From: RHKX01 sp963745755 | GTDB taxonomy: Bacteria > Actinomycetota > Thermoleophilia > Solirubrobacterales > 70-9 | Reading direction: 5' to 3' | DNA length: 64,000 nt | NCBI GenBank assembly: GCA_963745755.1 | Contig: CAVUYP010000001.1 | Coordinates: 2,822,206-2,886,205, forward strand | Shown: positions 42,383 through 49,759 of the stretch, in pieces | Position numbering within the stretch: the stretch's first letter is position 1 | Layout of the letters: the number at the start of each line of letters is the position of its first letter | Translations under genes and position numbers: made by a program | The notes under the pieces: model-generated | The model's input: only the letters and a program-made list of their open reading frames with translations | What the model was told of the DNA's origin: nothing | Databases searched by the model: none

Positions 42383-43086
42383 GCCCAGGGATCCGTGTCG
42401 GGCAGCCCGACGAGGCGAAGGCCGGCGTGGGCCTTGTAGCGCACGTTGACGGAGATCAGCAGCGGCGTCAGCTGCTCGGCGATCCGCGCCATCTCGAGCG
42501 GTCCGGCGTTGACGGCGCGGAGGCCGTCGATTCGCTCGATCAGCCGCGCCACCGGCGCCTTGTCCCTCTTCCGGTCGGCGCAGACGAGCACGTCCTCGCC
42601 GAGCTCGGCGTCGAGGTCGGCGAGCGTCGGAGCGCCGACGGTGTGCAGTGCGGAGACGACGGTGACGCCGTCGGGGACCATCTCCTGTGCCTGCTCGGCG
42701 GCCGAGCCCTGCCAGACGCCGAGCGAGCGGGTCGCCTTGCCGCTGACGGCGGCCGCGAGCGGGACCGTGCAGTCGACGAGGGTCTGCCCGGGCTCGAGTG
42801 CATCGCGAAGGTTGTTGAGCGTCTCCGACTGGGCCCGAAAGGGAACGGTCAGGAAGACGATCGGCCCGCGGGCGGCGGCGTCGGCATTGCCGAGCCCCTC
42901 GACGGAGGCGCCGGCGACGGTCGCGCCGATCTTCGCCGCCGCCTCCTCGGCCCGCGAGGCCTCGCGGGAGCCGATCACGACGTCGAGGCCGGCCCGCGCC
43001 CAGCGGACCGCGAGGCCGTAGCCGAGGGCGCCGGTGCCGCCGAGGATCGGGATGGGCGGGACGGCCGATTCGGGTTCGCTGCTCAT
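42379..43086 (-). CDS. npdG: F420H2:NADP oxidoreductase NpdG
   Basis: Moves hydride between NADP(H) and F420, coupling the cofactor to central metabolism. 235 residues. PPIPILGGTGALGYGLAVRW is the NADP-binding G-x-G-x-x-G of the F420-dependent NADP reductase family, followed by VIGSREASRAEEAAAKIG, IVFLTVPFRAQSETLNNL, DCTVPLAAAV and LVCADRKRDKAPVARLIERI. It is the first gene of the F420 operon. An ATG at 43086 with a TAGACT box 7 bases upstream sets the start; a longer reading upstream is antisense to the next gene. Confidence 0.9.
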   Translation of the reverse strand: MSSEPESAVPPIPILGGTGALGYGLAVRWARAGLDVVIGSREASRAEEAAAKIGATVAGASVEGLGNADAAARGPIVFLTVPFRAQSETLNNLRDALEPGQTLVDCTVPLAAAVSGKATRSLGVWQGSAAEQAQEMVPDGVTVVSALHTVGAPTLADLDAELGEDVLVCADRKRDKAPVARLIERIDGLRAVNAGPLEMARIAEQLTPLLISVNVRYKAHAGLRLVGLPDTDPWA

Positions 43087-43093
43087 CGGCGCG

Positions 43094-43103
43094 AGTCTAT
43101 GCT
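43094..43103. promoter_or_regulatory. Overlapping divergent leaderless promoters
   Basis: TAGACT on the minus strand (43094-43099) lies 7 bases from the npdG ATG. TATGCT on the plus strand (43098-43103) lies 8 bases from the ATG at 43112. The two boxes share two base pairs and the start codons are only 25 bp apart, so the two operons should compete for polymerase. Confidence 0.6.
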
Positions 43104-43111
43104 CCCCCTCG

Positions 43112-43549
43112 ATGAGCGGACCCGCCGATTCCCTCGACCTTCCCGAGCCGCGCCGCGGCGGCGAGGAGACCGGCCCGCTCGAACCCGGCGCCGAGCGCAC
43201 CGACGAGTTCGAGGTCAGCGGGCCGCTGCTGACCGACGTCGGCGGCACGATCGGCGTCGCGGTGCTGTCGACGCCGGGAATGATCGCGATGATCGAGCGG
43301 ACCGCCGCCGTGCTCGCCTTCGAATCGCTGCCCGAGGGAACCGCAACGGTCGGCTTCGAGGTCTGCGTCAAGCACGTCGCCGGCGCCGCCGAGGGGTCCG
43401 TCTGCACGGCCCGGGCGAAGCTCACCGACATCGCCGACGGCCGCAAGCTGTTCTTCGACGTCGAGGTCACCGAGGGCGGGCGGACGATCGGGGTCGGCAC
43501 TCATCAGCGCCGGGTCATCCAGGTACCGGCGCCGGAGTCAGGGGGATGA
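43112..43549 (+). CDS. FlK-like hotdog thioesterase
   Basis: A 145-residue hotdog protein resembling fluoroacetyl-CoA thioesterase-like proteins. After a charged N-terminus (residues 1-35) the pattern is LLTDVGGTIGVAVLSTPGMI, AMIERTAAVLAFESLPEGTA, VGFEVCVKHVAGAAEGSVC and KLTDIADGRKLFFDVEVTEG, closing with IGVGTHQRRVI. The Thr-Pro-x-M-I, Glu and His positions are those used in FlK catalysis or its relatives. Likely hydrolyses an acyl-CoA. Its stop overlaps the HMG-CoA lyase start (ATGA), suggesting a shared role in branched-chain acid breakdown. Confidence 0.75.
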   Translation: MSGPADSLDLPEPRRGGEETGPLEPGAERTDEFEVSGPLLTDVGGTIGVAVLSTPGMIAMIERTAAVLAFESLPEGTATVGFEVCVKHVAGAAEGSVCTARAKLTDIADGRKLFFDVEVTEGGRTIGVGTHQRRVIQVPAPESGG

Positions 43550-44484
43550 GCACCTACCCGGACAGCGTCAGGATCCGCGAGGTCGGCCCCCGGGACGGCT
43601 TTCAGAACGAGCCGGAGGTGATCGCGACTGCCGACAAGGTCCGGCTGATCGAGATGCTCGTCGCCGCGGGGCTGAAGCGGATCGAGGTCACGTCCTTCGT
43701 CCGCGCCGACGTCATCCCCCAGCTCGCCGACGGCGCCGAGGTGCTGGCTGCCCTCGAGCGCCCCGACGACGTTTCGTTCTCGGTCCTGATCCCGAACGAG
43801 CGTGGCCTCGAGAACGCCCTCCGCCAGCGCGATCGCTTCACCGAGATCAGCGTCTTCCTGTCCGCATCGGAGACCCACAACCTCAAGAACGTCAACCGCT
43901 CGATCGCCGAATCGCTGGACGGGCTCGAGCGGGTGCTGGCGACGGCGACCGCCGAGGGGCTGCGTTGCGAGGGCGTGATCGCGACCAGCTTCGGCTGCCC
44001 GTACGAGGGCGAGGTGCCGCCGGAGCGGGTCTTCGCGATCGCCGAGCGGCTGCTCGAGGCGGGCTGCACCGAGATCGGCTTCGGCGATACGACCGGGATG
44101 GCCAACCCGCTCCAGGTCGACGGCTTCTTCGACGGGATGCGTTCGCAGCTCGGCGCCCGGCCCGGCGGCGGGCCGGAGCTGACCGCCCATTTCCACAACA
44201 CCCGCGGGCAGGGCCTCGCCAACGCGGTGGCGGCGCTAGGGCAGGGGATCGACTCCTTCGAGTCGAGCTTCGGCGAGCTCGGCGGCTGTCCGGTGCCGGC
44301 GGGCTCGACCGGCAACATCGCCTCCGAGGATCTCGTCTCGCTGCTGCACGAGATGGGAATCGTGACCGGCATCGACCTCGAGGCGCTGCTCGCCGCCTCC
44401 CGCGAGGTCCAGGAGCTGCTCGGCCGGCCCCTCGGCGCCCACCTGCTCACCGCCGGCCCGGTCGAGTGGGGCGGCGGCAATTGA
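43546..44484 (+). CDS. mvaB: Hydroxymethylglutaryl-CoA lyase
   Basis: DRE-TIM metallolyase of 312 residues that splits HMG-CoA into acetyl-CoA and acetoacetate, the last step of leucine breakdown. IREVGPRDGFQNEPEVIATA carries the R-D-G-x-Q-N motif, KRIEVTSFVRADVIPQLADG the E-V-T-S-F motif, TAHFHNTRGQGLANA the metal His pair, and FGELGGCPVPAGSTGNIASE the catalytic Cys loop. Alternative: another member acting on a related hydroxyacyl-CoA. It overlaps the thioesterase upstream (ATGA) and the DUF1697 gene downstream (TTGA), so all three form a tight operon. Confidence 0.88.
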   Translation: MSTYPDSVRIREVGPRDGFQNEPEVIATADKVRLIEMLVAAGLKRIEVTSFVRADVIPQLADGAEVLAALERPDDVSFSVLIPNERGLENALRQRDRFTEISVFLSASETHNLKNVNRSIAESLDGLERVLATATAEGLRCEGVIATSFGCPYEGEVPPERVFAIAERLLEAGCTEIGFGDTTGMANPLQVDGFFDGMRSQLGARPGGGPELTAHFHNTRGQGLANAVAALGQGIDSFESSFGELGGCPVPAGSTGNIASEDLVSLLHEMGIVTGIDLEALLAASREVQELLGRPLGAHLLTAGPVEWGGGN

Positions 44485-45017
44485 TCTGGGCCGCCTTCCT
44501 CCGCGGAATGAACCTCGGCAAGCGCCGGATCACCAACGACCGGCTGCGCGCCGAGTTCGACCGGATCGGCCTCGGCCCGGCGCGGACCTTCAGGGCGGCG
44601 GGCAACGTCGTCTTCGAGGCCCCGGGTGATTCCGAGGCGAAGCTGGCCGAGCGGATCGAGTCGGGGCTCGGGGAGGGGCTCGGCTACCGGGTTCCGACCG
44701 TGCTCCGGACCGCTGACGAGCTTGTCTCGATCGCCGCGGCAGAACCGTTCTCGCCGGCCGAGGTCGAGGCGTCGGCCGGGAAGCTTCAGGTCCTGCTGCT
44801 CGTGGCCAGGCCGTCGGCGAAGGTTCGCAGGACGGTGTTGGCGCGGGCCACCGATGAGGATCGGCTCGGATTCGGCCCCCGCGAGCTCTTCTGGCTACCG
44901 AGCGGCGGGATGAGCGACTCCGACCTGGAGTTGCGGGCGATCGAGAAGGACCTCCCGCTCGGGACGATGCGGACGCGTGGGACGATCGAACAGCTCGCCG
45001 CCAAGCATCTCGCCTGA
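44481..45017 (+). CDS. DUF1697 family protein
   Basis: A 178-residue member of DUF1697. The family opening is seen as IWAAFLRGMNLGKRRITNDR (usual form LLRGINVGG), then ARTFRAAGNVVFEAPGDSEA (SGNVVF type). The second half is VLLLVARPSAKVRRTVLARA and RLGFGPRELFWLPSGGMSDS. The biochemical role of the family is not established. The TTG start overlaps the preceding stop, so it depends on coupling. Confidence 0.8.
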   Translation: MIWAAFLRGMNLGKRRITNDRLRAEFDRIGLGPARTFRAAGNVVFEAPGDSEAKLAERIESGLGEGLGYRVPTVLRTADELVSIAAAEPFSPAEVEASAGKLQVLLLVARPSAKVRRTVLARATDEDRLGFGPRELFWLPSGGMSDSDLELRAIEKDLPLGTMRTRGTIEQLAAKHLA

Positions 45018-45029
45018 TCAATTTTGGAA

Positions 45030-45035
45030 TAGGCT
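45030..45035 (+). promoter_or_regulatory. -10 box TAGGCT, leaderless
   Basis: TAGGCT with an AT-rich upstream patch (ATTTTGGAA) is followed by 7 bases and the ATG at 45043. Confidence 0.55.
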
Positions 45036-45042
45036 CTCCGGC

Positions 45043-45444
45043 ATGAGATCCGATGCGTTCGTCGATGCCGTCCACTCGTTCTCGAAGGAGAAGCTCGAGG
45101 CCACCCTCGATCCCGAGGTGAAGTTCTTCAGCCCGGTCACGTTCCGCTCCTACGACGGCCGCGACCTCGTCGTCACGATCATCACCGAGGGCCCGATGAA
45201 GTTGTTCGAGGACTTCGAGTACGTGCACGTCATCGAGGCGCCCGACGAGCCGACGGCGGCGCTGATCTTCAGGACCCGGGTCGGCGATCGCTGGATGGAC
45301 GGCCTCGACCTGATCAGCTTCGGCGAGGACGGCCTGATCACCGAGCTGAAGGTGATGCTGCGCCCGAAGAGCGCCGTCGACGCGATGGCGGCGGCGATGG
45401 GCCGGCGCTTCGAGGAGCTCGGCCTCACCCAGCCGAGCGCCTGA
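45043..45444 (+). CDS. SnoaL/NTF2-like protein
   Basis: A 133-residue protein of the cone-shaped NTF2-like fold. FVDAVHSFSKEKLEATLDPE and VKFFSPVTFRSYDGRDLVVT give the helix and first strand, LFEDFEYVHVIEAPDEPTAA and LIFRTRVGDRWMDGLDLISF the curved sheet, and GLITELKVMLRPKSAVDAMA the last strand and helix. Such proteins bind or isomerise hydrophobic ligands. Active residues cannot be assigned. It is monocistronic or read into the dehydrogenase gene 93 bp on. Confidence 0.72.
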   Translation: MRSDAFVDAVHSFSKEKLEATLDPEVKFFSPVTFRSYDGRDLVVTIITEGPMKLFEDFEYVHVIEAPDEPTAALIFRTRVGDRWMDGLDLISFGEDGLITELKVMLRPKSAVDAMAAAMGRRFEELGLTQPSA

Positions 45445-45494
45445 CCGCGACTCCGCCGTTCCTCCCTGGCGGGCTCCGGGCGCGCCGAAATCTC

Positions 45495-45500
45495 TAGGCT
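45495..45500 (+). promoter_or_regulatory. -10 box TAGGCT (leadered)
   Basis: TAGGCT lies 37 bases before the dehydrogenase ATG. The short leader carries a GAGGAG ribosome site. Confidence 0.4.
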
Positions 45501-45537
45501 CAGGCGCCCTAGTCAAGCGCGAAATTCCGAGGAGAAC

Positions 45538-46422
45538 ATGGCGATCAGCAAGGTTGGAGTTGTCGGCGGTGGCCTGATGGGCCACGGGATCACCCAGATC
45601 TGCGCCCAGGCGGGATGGGAGGTCGTGATGCGCGAGGTCGACGACGAGAAGGTCGGCAAGTGCATCGGCAAGATCGACAAGCAGCTCTCCCGTGCCGTCG
45701 AGAAGGGCCGGATCGAGAGCGCCGACGCCGATGCGGTCCGCGGCCGGATCGACGGCACGACCGACTACGGGCGCCTCGCCGACTGCGACCTGATCATCGA
45801 GGCGATCACCGAGGACCTCGGGATGAAGCTCGAGATGTGGGCGGCTGTCGACCCGATCGTCAACGACGACGCCTACTTCGCCACCAACACCTCCTCGCTC
45901 GCGGTGATCGACCAGGCCGCGACCACGTCGCGCCCCGACCGCTTCCTCGGCCTGCACTTCTTCAACCCCGCCCAGGTGATGCCGCTGCTCGAGGTCGTGC
46001 AGACGGTGACAACCTCGGAGGAGGCCCTGAAGGTCGGCTTCGAGGTCGGCGAGAAGCTCGGCAAGACGATGGTCCACGCCAAGGACAAGACCGGCTTCAT
46101 CGTCAACCGCCTGCTCGTCCCCTACATGCTCGACGCGATCCGCGCCTACGAGGAGGGGGTCGGCTCGATCGACGAGATCGACGTCGCGATGAAGGCCGGG
46201 GCCAACCATCCGATGGGCCCGCTGACGCTCGCCGACTTCGTCGGCCTCGACACGCTCGCCTCGATCGGCAACGTCATGTTCGACGAGTACCGCGAGCGCC
46301 GTTTCGCGGCGCCGCCGACGCTGCGCAAGATGGTCGCCGCCGGCTGGTACGGGCGCAAGTCCGGGAAGGGCTTCTACGACTACTCGGGCGAGAAGCCGGT
46401 GCCCACCGAGCTCGGCCTGTAG
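45538..46422 (+). CDS. hbd: 3-hydroxybutyryl-CoA dehydrogenase
   Basis: NAD(P)-dependent 3-hydroxyacyl-CoA dehydrogenase of 294 residues. VGVVGGGLMGHGITQICAQA is the Rossmann loop, ATNTSSLAVIDQAATTSRPD and FLGLHFFNPAQVMPLLEVVQ carry the catalytic Ser, His and Asn, and KDKTGFIVNRLLVPYMLDAI the second-domain helix. ANHPMGPLTLADFVGLDTLA holds the conserved Pro-Met-Gly-Pro. It would reduce acetoacetyl-CoA to hydroxybutyryl-CoA ahead of crotonyl-CoA, feeding Ccr. GAGGAGAAC sits just before the ATG. Confidence 0.9.
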   Translation: MAISKVGVVGGGLMGHGITQICAQAGWEVVMREVDDEKVGKCIGKIDKQLSRAVEKGRIESADADAVRGRIDGTTDYGRLADCDLIIEAITEDLGMKLEMWAAVDPIVNDDAYFATNTSSLAVIDQAATTSRPDRFLGLHFFNPAQVMPLLEVVQTVTTSEEALKVGFEVGEKLGKTMVHAKDKTGFIVNRLLVPYMLDAIRAYEEGVGSIDEIDVAMKAGANHPMGPLTLADFVGLDTLASIGNVMFDEYRERRFAAPPTLRKMVAAGWYGRKSGKGFYDYSGEKPVPTELGL

Positions 46423-46439
46423 CGCCGCTCGCGGGTATC

Positions 46440-46445
46440 TATCCT
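46440..46445 (+). promoter_or_regulatory. -10 box TATCCT, leaderless
   Basis: TATCCT is followed by 6 bases and the ATG at 46452. An ATG four bases earlier runs into a stop after four codons. Confidence 0.5.
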
Positions 46446-46451
46446 CAATGG

Positions 46452-47315
46452 ATGGCTTCTGATCGAATCGAAGAACTGAAGACCGTCCAGTTCCCGACCG
46501 AGCGCCGCGGCGGCTATGACCGCCGCGCGGTCGACGCCTATCTCGCCGAGCTCGCCGACTGGCTCGAGACCGGCGGCGAGGACGAGGCCCGCCGCACCGT
46601 CATCCAGCGGGCGATGGGCGACGTCGGCGAGCGCACCGGCTCGATCCTCGCCGCCGCCCAGGAGAGCGCCGACAAGCTCGCCGCCGAAGCCCGGGCCGGG
46701 GCCGACCGGATCCGCGCCGATGCCGACCGGGAGGCGGGCCGGACGCGCTCCGATGCCGACTCCTACTCGACCGAGACGCGCGCGGCCGCCGACGAGCATG
46801 CCCGCGTCACCGCCGAGACCGCCGCCGCCGAGGCGAAGGCGCTGACCGCTGCGGCCGAGACCCGGCTGCAGAAGGCCGAGGAGGAGGCCGCCGCGCGGAC
46901 TCGCGGGATCGAGAAGGAGATCGCCGACCTCGTCCGCAAGCGCCGCGACGTCGTCGCCAACCTCGAACAGCTCAACGCCGAGATGCGGCTCGCGATCGAG
47001 GGTCCGGGCGAGCGCGACCTCGAGCTCCCCGACCGGGTCGAGGCCGCGGTCGACTCGCCCGAGCTCCTCGCCGCCGCGGAGACCGAGGCCGCCGCCGTCG
47101 AGGAGGAGGCGGAGACGGAGGTCGCCGGCGGCTCCGACGAGGCGCCGACGACCGTCTCCGCGGTCGTCGAGCAACCGGGGGAGCGCGCCGAGCCGGAGGG
47201 CGACACCGACGACGACGGCGGCGAGCCTGATACCGAGGAGCGCGAGCGCCGGCGCCGGTCGGTCGACTCGGTCGATCCGCCGAGCGACGAGACGAAGCTG
47301 ACCGAGTTGCTCTAG
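46452..47315 (+). CDS. DivIVA-domain coiled-coil protein
   Basis: A 287-residue cytoplasmic scaffold-type protein. VQFPTERRGGYDRRAVDAYL near residue 12 matches the DivIVA/GpsB N-terminal lipid-binding motif (the F...GYD-x-x-x-VD-x-F/Y-L pattern). A long Ala/Glu/Arg-rich coiled coil follows (QESADKLAAEARAGADRIRA, AETAAAEAKALTAAAETRLQ, KEIADLVRKRRDVVANLEQL) and then an acidic, disordered tail (residues ~185-287) ending TKLTELL. DivIVA proteins mark curved membrane at poles and septa. Its place between two acyl-CoA enzymes is unexpected. Own leaderless promoter. Confidence 0.8.
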   Translation: MASDRIEELKTVQFPTERRGGYDRRAVDAYLAELADWLETGGEDEARRTVIQRAMGDVGERTGSILAAAQESADKLAAEARAGADRIRADADREAGRTRSDADSYSTETRAAADEHARVTAETAAAEAKALTAAAETRLQKAEEEAAARTRGIEKEIADLVRKRRDVVANLEQLNAEMRLAIEGPGERDLELPDRVEAAVDSPELLAAAETEAAAVEEEAETEVAGGSDEAPTTVSAVVEQPGERAEPEGDTDDDGGEPDTEERERRRRSVDSVDPPSDETKLTELL

Positions 47316-47348
47316 GTGTTCAGCGCGCGCCGCCCGGCGTTGTGTAGT

Positions 47349-47354
47349 TAGCTT
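47349..47354 (+). promoter_or_regulatory. -10 box TAGCTT, leaderless
   Basis: TAGCTT is followed by 6 bases and the ATG at 47361. Confidence 0.5.
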
Positions 47355-47360
47355 CCGGCG

Positions 47361-48899
47361 ATGGGCGAGACGACCGATCAGAGCGGACTCGGGCGGGCGC
47401 GAGAGGCGGCGCTCGGCGGTGGGCCGTCGCGCCATCACGAGAAGACCGCCGAGCAGGGCAAGCTGCCGGTCCGCGAGCGGGTCGCGATGTTGCTCGACGC
47501 CGGCAGCTTCTCGGAGGAGGCGCAGCTCGCCAACTGGGACGTCGAGGGCCTCGGCGCCGACGGCGTCGTCACCGGGCTCGGCACGATCGGCGGCCGCCGC
47601 GTCGCCCTGATGGCCAACGACCCGACCGTCAAGGCCGGCTCCTGGGGCGCGAAGACGGTCGAGAAGATCATCCGCATCCAGGAGCGGGCGCTGAGCCTCG
47701 AGCTGCCGATGGTCTACCTCGTCGACTCGGCCGGGGCGCGGATCACCGACCAGGTGCAGATGTTCCCGGGCCGTCGCGGCGCCGGGCGGATCTTCCACAA
47801 CGAGGTGAAGATGTCCGGCCGCGTCCCCCAGGTCTGCGTGCTGTTCGGGCCCTCGGCGGCCGGCGGCGCCTACATCCCCGCCTTCTGCGACGTCGTGATC
47901 ATGCGCGACGGCAACGCCTCGATGTACCTCGGCTCGCCGCGGATGGCGGAGATGGTGATCGGCGAGCAGGTCACGCTCGACGAGATGGGCGGCGCCCGGA
48001 TGCACACCGGCGTCTCCGGTTGCGGCCACTTCCTCGCCAAGACCGACGAGGAGGCGATCGCGATCGCCAAGGACTATCTGGCTTTCATGCCGACGAGCTT
48101 CCGCGAGGATCCGCCCACGGTCGCTCCCGGCGAGGCCGACGCCGAGGCGCTGCCGTCGCGGGTCGTCCCCGGCGACGAGAAGACGCCGTTCGACATCCGC
48201 CGGCTGATCGAGGGGGTCTGCGACGCCGGGACCTTCCTCGAGGTCCACGCCCGCTGGGCGAAGGAGCTCGTCGTCGGCTACGCGCGGCTCGACGGCCGCG
48301 CGATCGGGATCGTCGCCAACCAGCCGAAGCAGAAGGGCGGCGTGCTGTTCGTCGACTCCGCCGACAAGGCCGCCCGCTTCATCAACACCTGCAACGCATT
48401 CAACGTGCCGCTGCTGTTCCTCGCCGACGTTCCCGGCTTCATGATCGGCAAGGCGGTCGAGCGCCAGGGGATCATCCGTCACGGCGCGAAGATGGTCAGC
48501 GCGGTCAGCTCCGCCACCGTGCCGAAGATCTCGGTCGTCGTCCGCAAGGCCTACGGAGCCGGCCTCTACGCGATGGCGGGTCCGGCATTCGAGCCCGATG
48601 CCTGCATCGCCCTGCCCGGCGCCCAGATCGCGGTGATGGGCCCGGAGGCGGCGATCAACGCCGTCTACTTCAACCAGATCCAGGCGATCGCCGACGAGGA
48701 CGAGCGGGCCGAGTTCGTCGCCCGCAAGCGGGCCGAATACTCCGAGGACATCGACATCCTCCACCTCGCCTCCGAGCTCGTCATCGACTCGGTCATCGAG
48801 CCCGACGAGCTCCGCGCCGAGCTGATCCGTCGCTACGCCGAGGCGGCCGGCAAGGATCGCCGCTTCAGCGAGCGCCACAACCCGATCACGCCGGCCTGA
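47361..48899 (+). CDS. pccB: Acyl-CoA carboxylase carboxyltransferase (beta) subunit
   Basis: Carboxyltransferase subunit of a biotin-dependent acyl-CoA carboxylase, 512 residues, typical for PccB/AccD-type chains. LPVRERVAMLLDAGSFSEEA, VDSAGARITDQVQMFPGRRG, FGPSAAGGAYIPAFCDVVIM and LADVPGFMIGKAVERQGIIR are the crotonase-fold blocks that make the oxyanion holes. The gene would act on propionyl-, acetyl- or methylcrotonyl-CoA. Propionyl-CoA is attractive because the ethylmalonyl-CoA pathway releases it. No biotin-carrying alpha subunit is encoded in the window. Close HMG-CoA lyase also makes methylcrotonyl-CoA possible. Confidence 0.85.
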   Translation: MGETTDQSGLGRAREAALGGGPSRHHEKTAEQGKLPVRERVAMLLDAGSFSEEAQLANWDVEGLGADGVVTGLGTIGGRRVALMANDPTVKAGSWGAKTVEKIIRIQERALSLELPMVYLVDSAGARITDQVQMFPGRRGAGRIFHNEVKMSGRVPQVCVLFGPSAAGGAYIPAFCDVVIMRDGNASMYLGSPRMAEMVIGEQVTLDEMGGARMHTGVSGCGHFLAKTDEEAIAIAKDYLAFMPTSFREDPPTVAPGEADAEALPSRVVPGDEKTPFDIRRLIEGVCDAGTFLEVHARWAKELVVGYARLDGRAIGIVANQPKQKGGVLFVDSADKAARFINTCNAFNVPLLFLADVPGFMIGKAVERQGIIRHGAKMVSAVSSATVPKISVVVRKAYGAGLYAMAGPAFEPDACIALPGAQIAVMGPEAAINAVYFNQIQAIADEDERAEFVARKRAEYSEDIDILHLASELVIDSVIEPDELRAELIRRYAEAAGKDRRFSERHNPITPA

Positions 48900-48924
48900 G
48901 CCGGCGACCGCCGAGCCGGGGCCG

Positions 48925-49638
48925 CTAGCGGTACTCGGGGTTGGGGTGGTCGAAACGCGCCCCGCCGTCCCACTCGCTGCGCTGGTTGCCGTGAGCGGGA
49001 ATGCCGCCGGCGCGCTTCAGCATCGCCCCGACGTGCATCAGGTTCCAGGTCATGAACGTGGTGTTGCGCTGCGTGAACTCGTTCTCGAAGCCGCCGCTGC
49101 CGGGGTCGGCGTAGCTCGGTCCCGGCCCGGCCTCGCCGATCCAGCCGGCGTCGGCCTGCGGCGGGATCGTGTAGCCGATGTGCTGGAGCGAGTAGAGCGC
49201 GTTCATCGCGACATGCTTGATGCCGTCCTCGTTGCCGGTGACGAGGACCCCGCCGACGCGGCCGTAGTAGATCCACTGCCCCTGCTCGTTGAGGACCCCC
49301 GAGTAGCCGTAGAGCCGCTCGATCACCCTCGTGCAGATGCTCGACTTGTCGCCGAGCCAGATCGGCGTGCCGAGGACGAGGATGTCGGCGTCGAAGACGC
49401 GCTGCTGGATCTCCGGCCAGTCGTCGCGGTCGAAGCCGTGATCGGTCATGTCCTCCTCGACGCCGGGCGGCACCTCGTGGTCGGCGACGCGGATCACCTC
49501 GGTCGCGACCCCGTTCGCCTCCATGATCGCGATCGAGTTGTCGATCAGCGCCTGGGTGTTCGAGGGCGCCGCGGAGGTCGGCTTGAGCGTGCAGTTGAGA
49601 AACAGCGCGCTGAGGTCGGAGAAGTCGGGCTCGGCCAT
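48925..49638 (-). CDS. Flavodoxin-fold NAD(P)H-dependent FMN reductase
   Basis: A 237-residue member of the NADPH-dependent FMN reductase/WrbA-like superfamily. SALFLNCTLKPTSAAPSNTQ is the first strand and FMN phosphate loop, VFDADILVLGTPIWLGDKSS the typical T-P-I-W-x-G segment, and VGGVLVTGNEDGIKHVAMNA the third FMN contact. The C-terminus has a long insert (YTIPPQADAGWIGEAGPGPS). It could pass electrons to a flavin-using partner. It is divergent from the P450 gene across 121 bp, but flavodoxin-fold reductases are not the usual P450 donors. Confidence 0.85.
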   Translation of the reverse strand: MAEPDFSDLSALFLNCTLKPTSAAPSNTQALIDNSIAIMEANGVATEVIRVADHEVPPGVEEDMTDHGFDRDDWPEIQQRVFDADILVLGTPIWLGDKSSICTRVIERLYGYSGVLNEQGQWIYYGRVGGVLVTGNEDGIKHVAMNALYSLQHIGYTIPPQADAGWIGEAGPGPSYADPGSGGFENEFTQRNTTFMTWNLMHVGAMLKRAGGIPAHGNQRSEWDGGARFDHPNPEYR

Positions 49639-49708
49639 GGGTTCCTTTCGCGACGGGAGACCGTCGGATCATGTCACCGGCGGCGGGCGACGCGCTTGCG
49701 AAGGGGCA

Positions 49709-49714
49709 TAGACT
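49709..49714 (+). promoter_or_regulatory. -10 box TAGACT (leadered)
   Basis: TAGACT lies 45 bases before the P450 ATG. The leader carries a GAGGAGAG ribosome site 6 bases from the start. Confidence 0.4.
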
Positions 49715-49759
49715 CCCGGCTGGCTGGTTGACCAACTGAGCATCCGAGGAGAGAGCGGC

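Noticed and set aside
49720..49735. TGGTTGACCA near the P450 promoter as an operator
   Set aside because: Only four-base arms are symmetrical, which is expected by chance.
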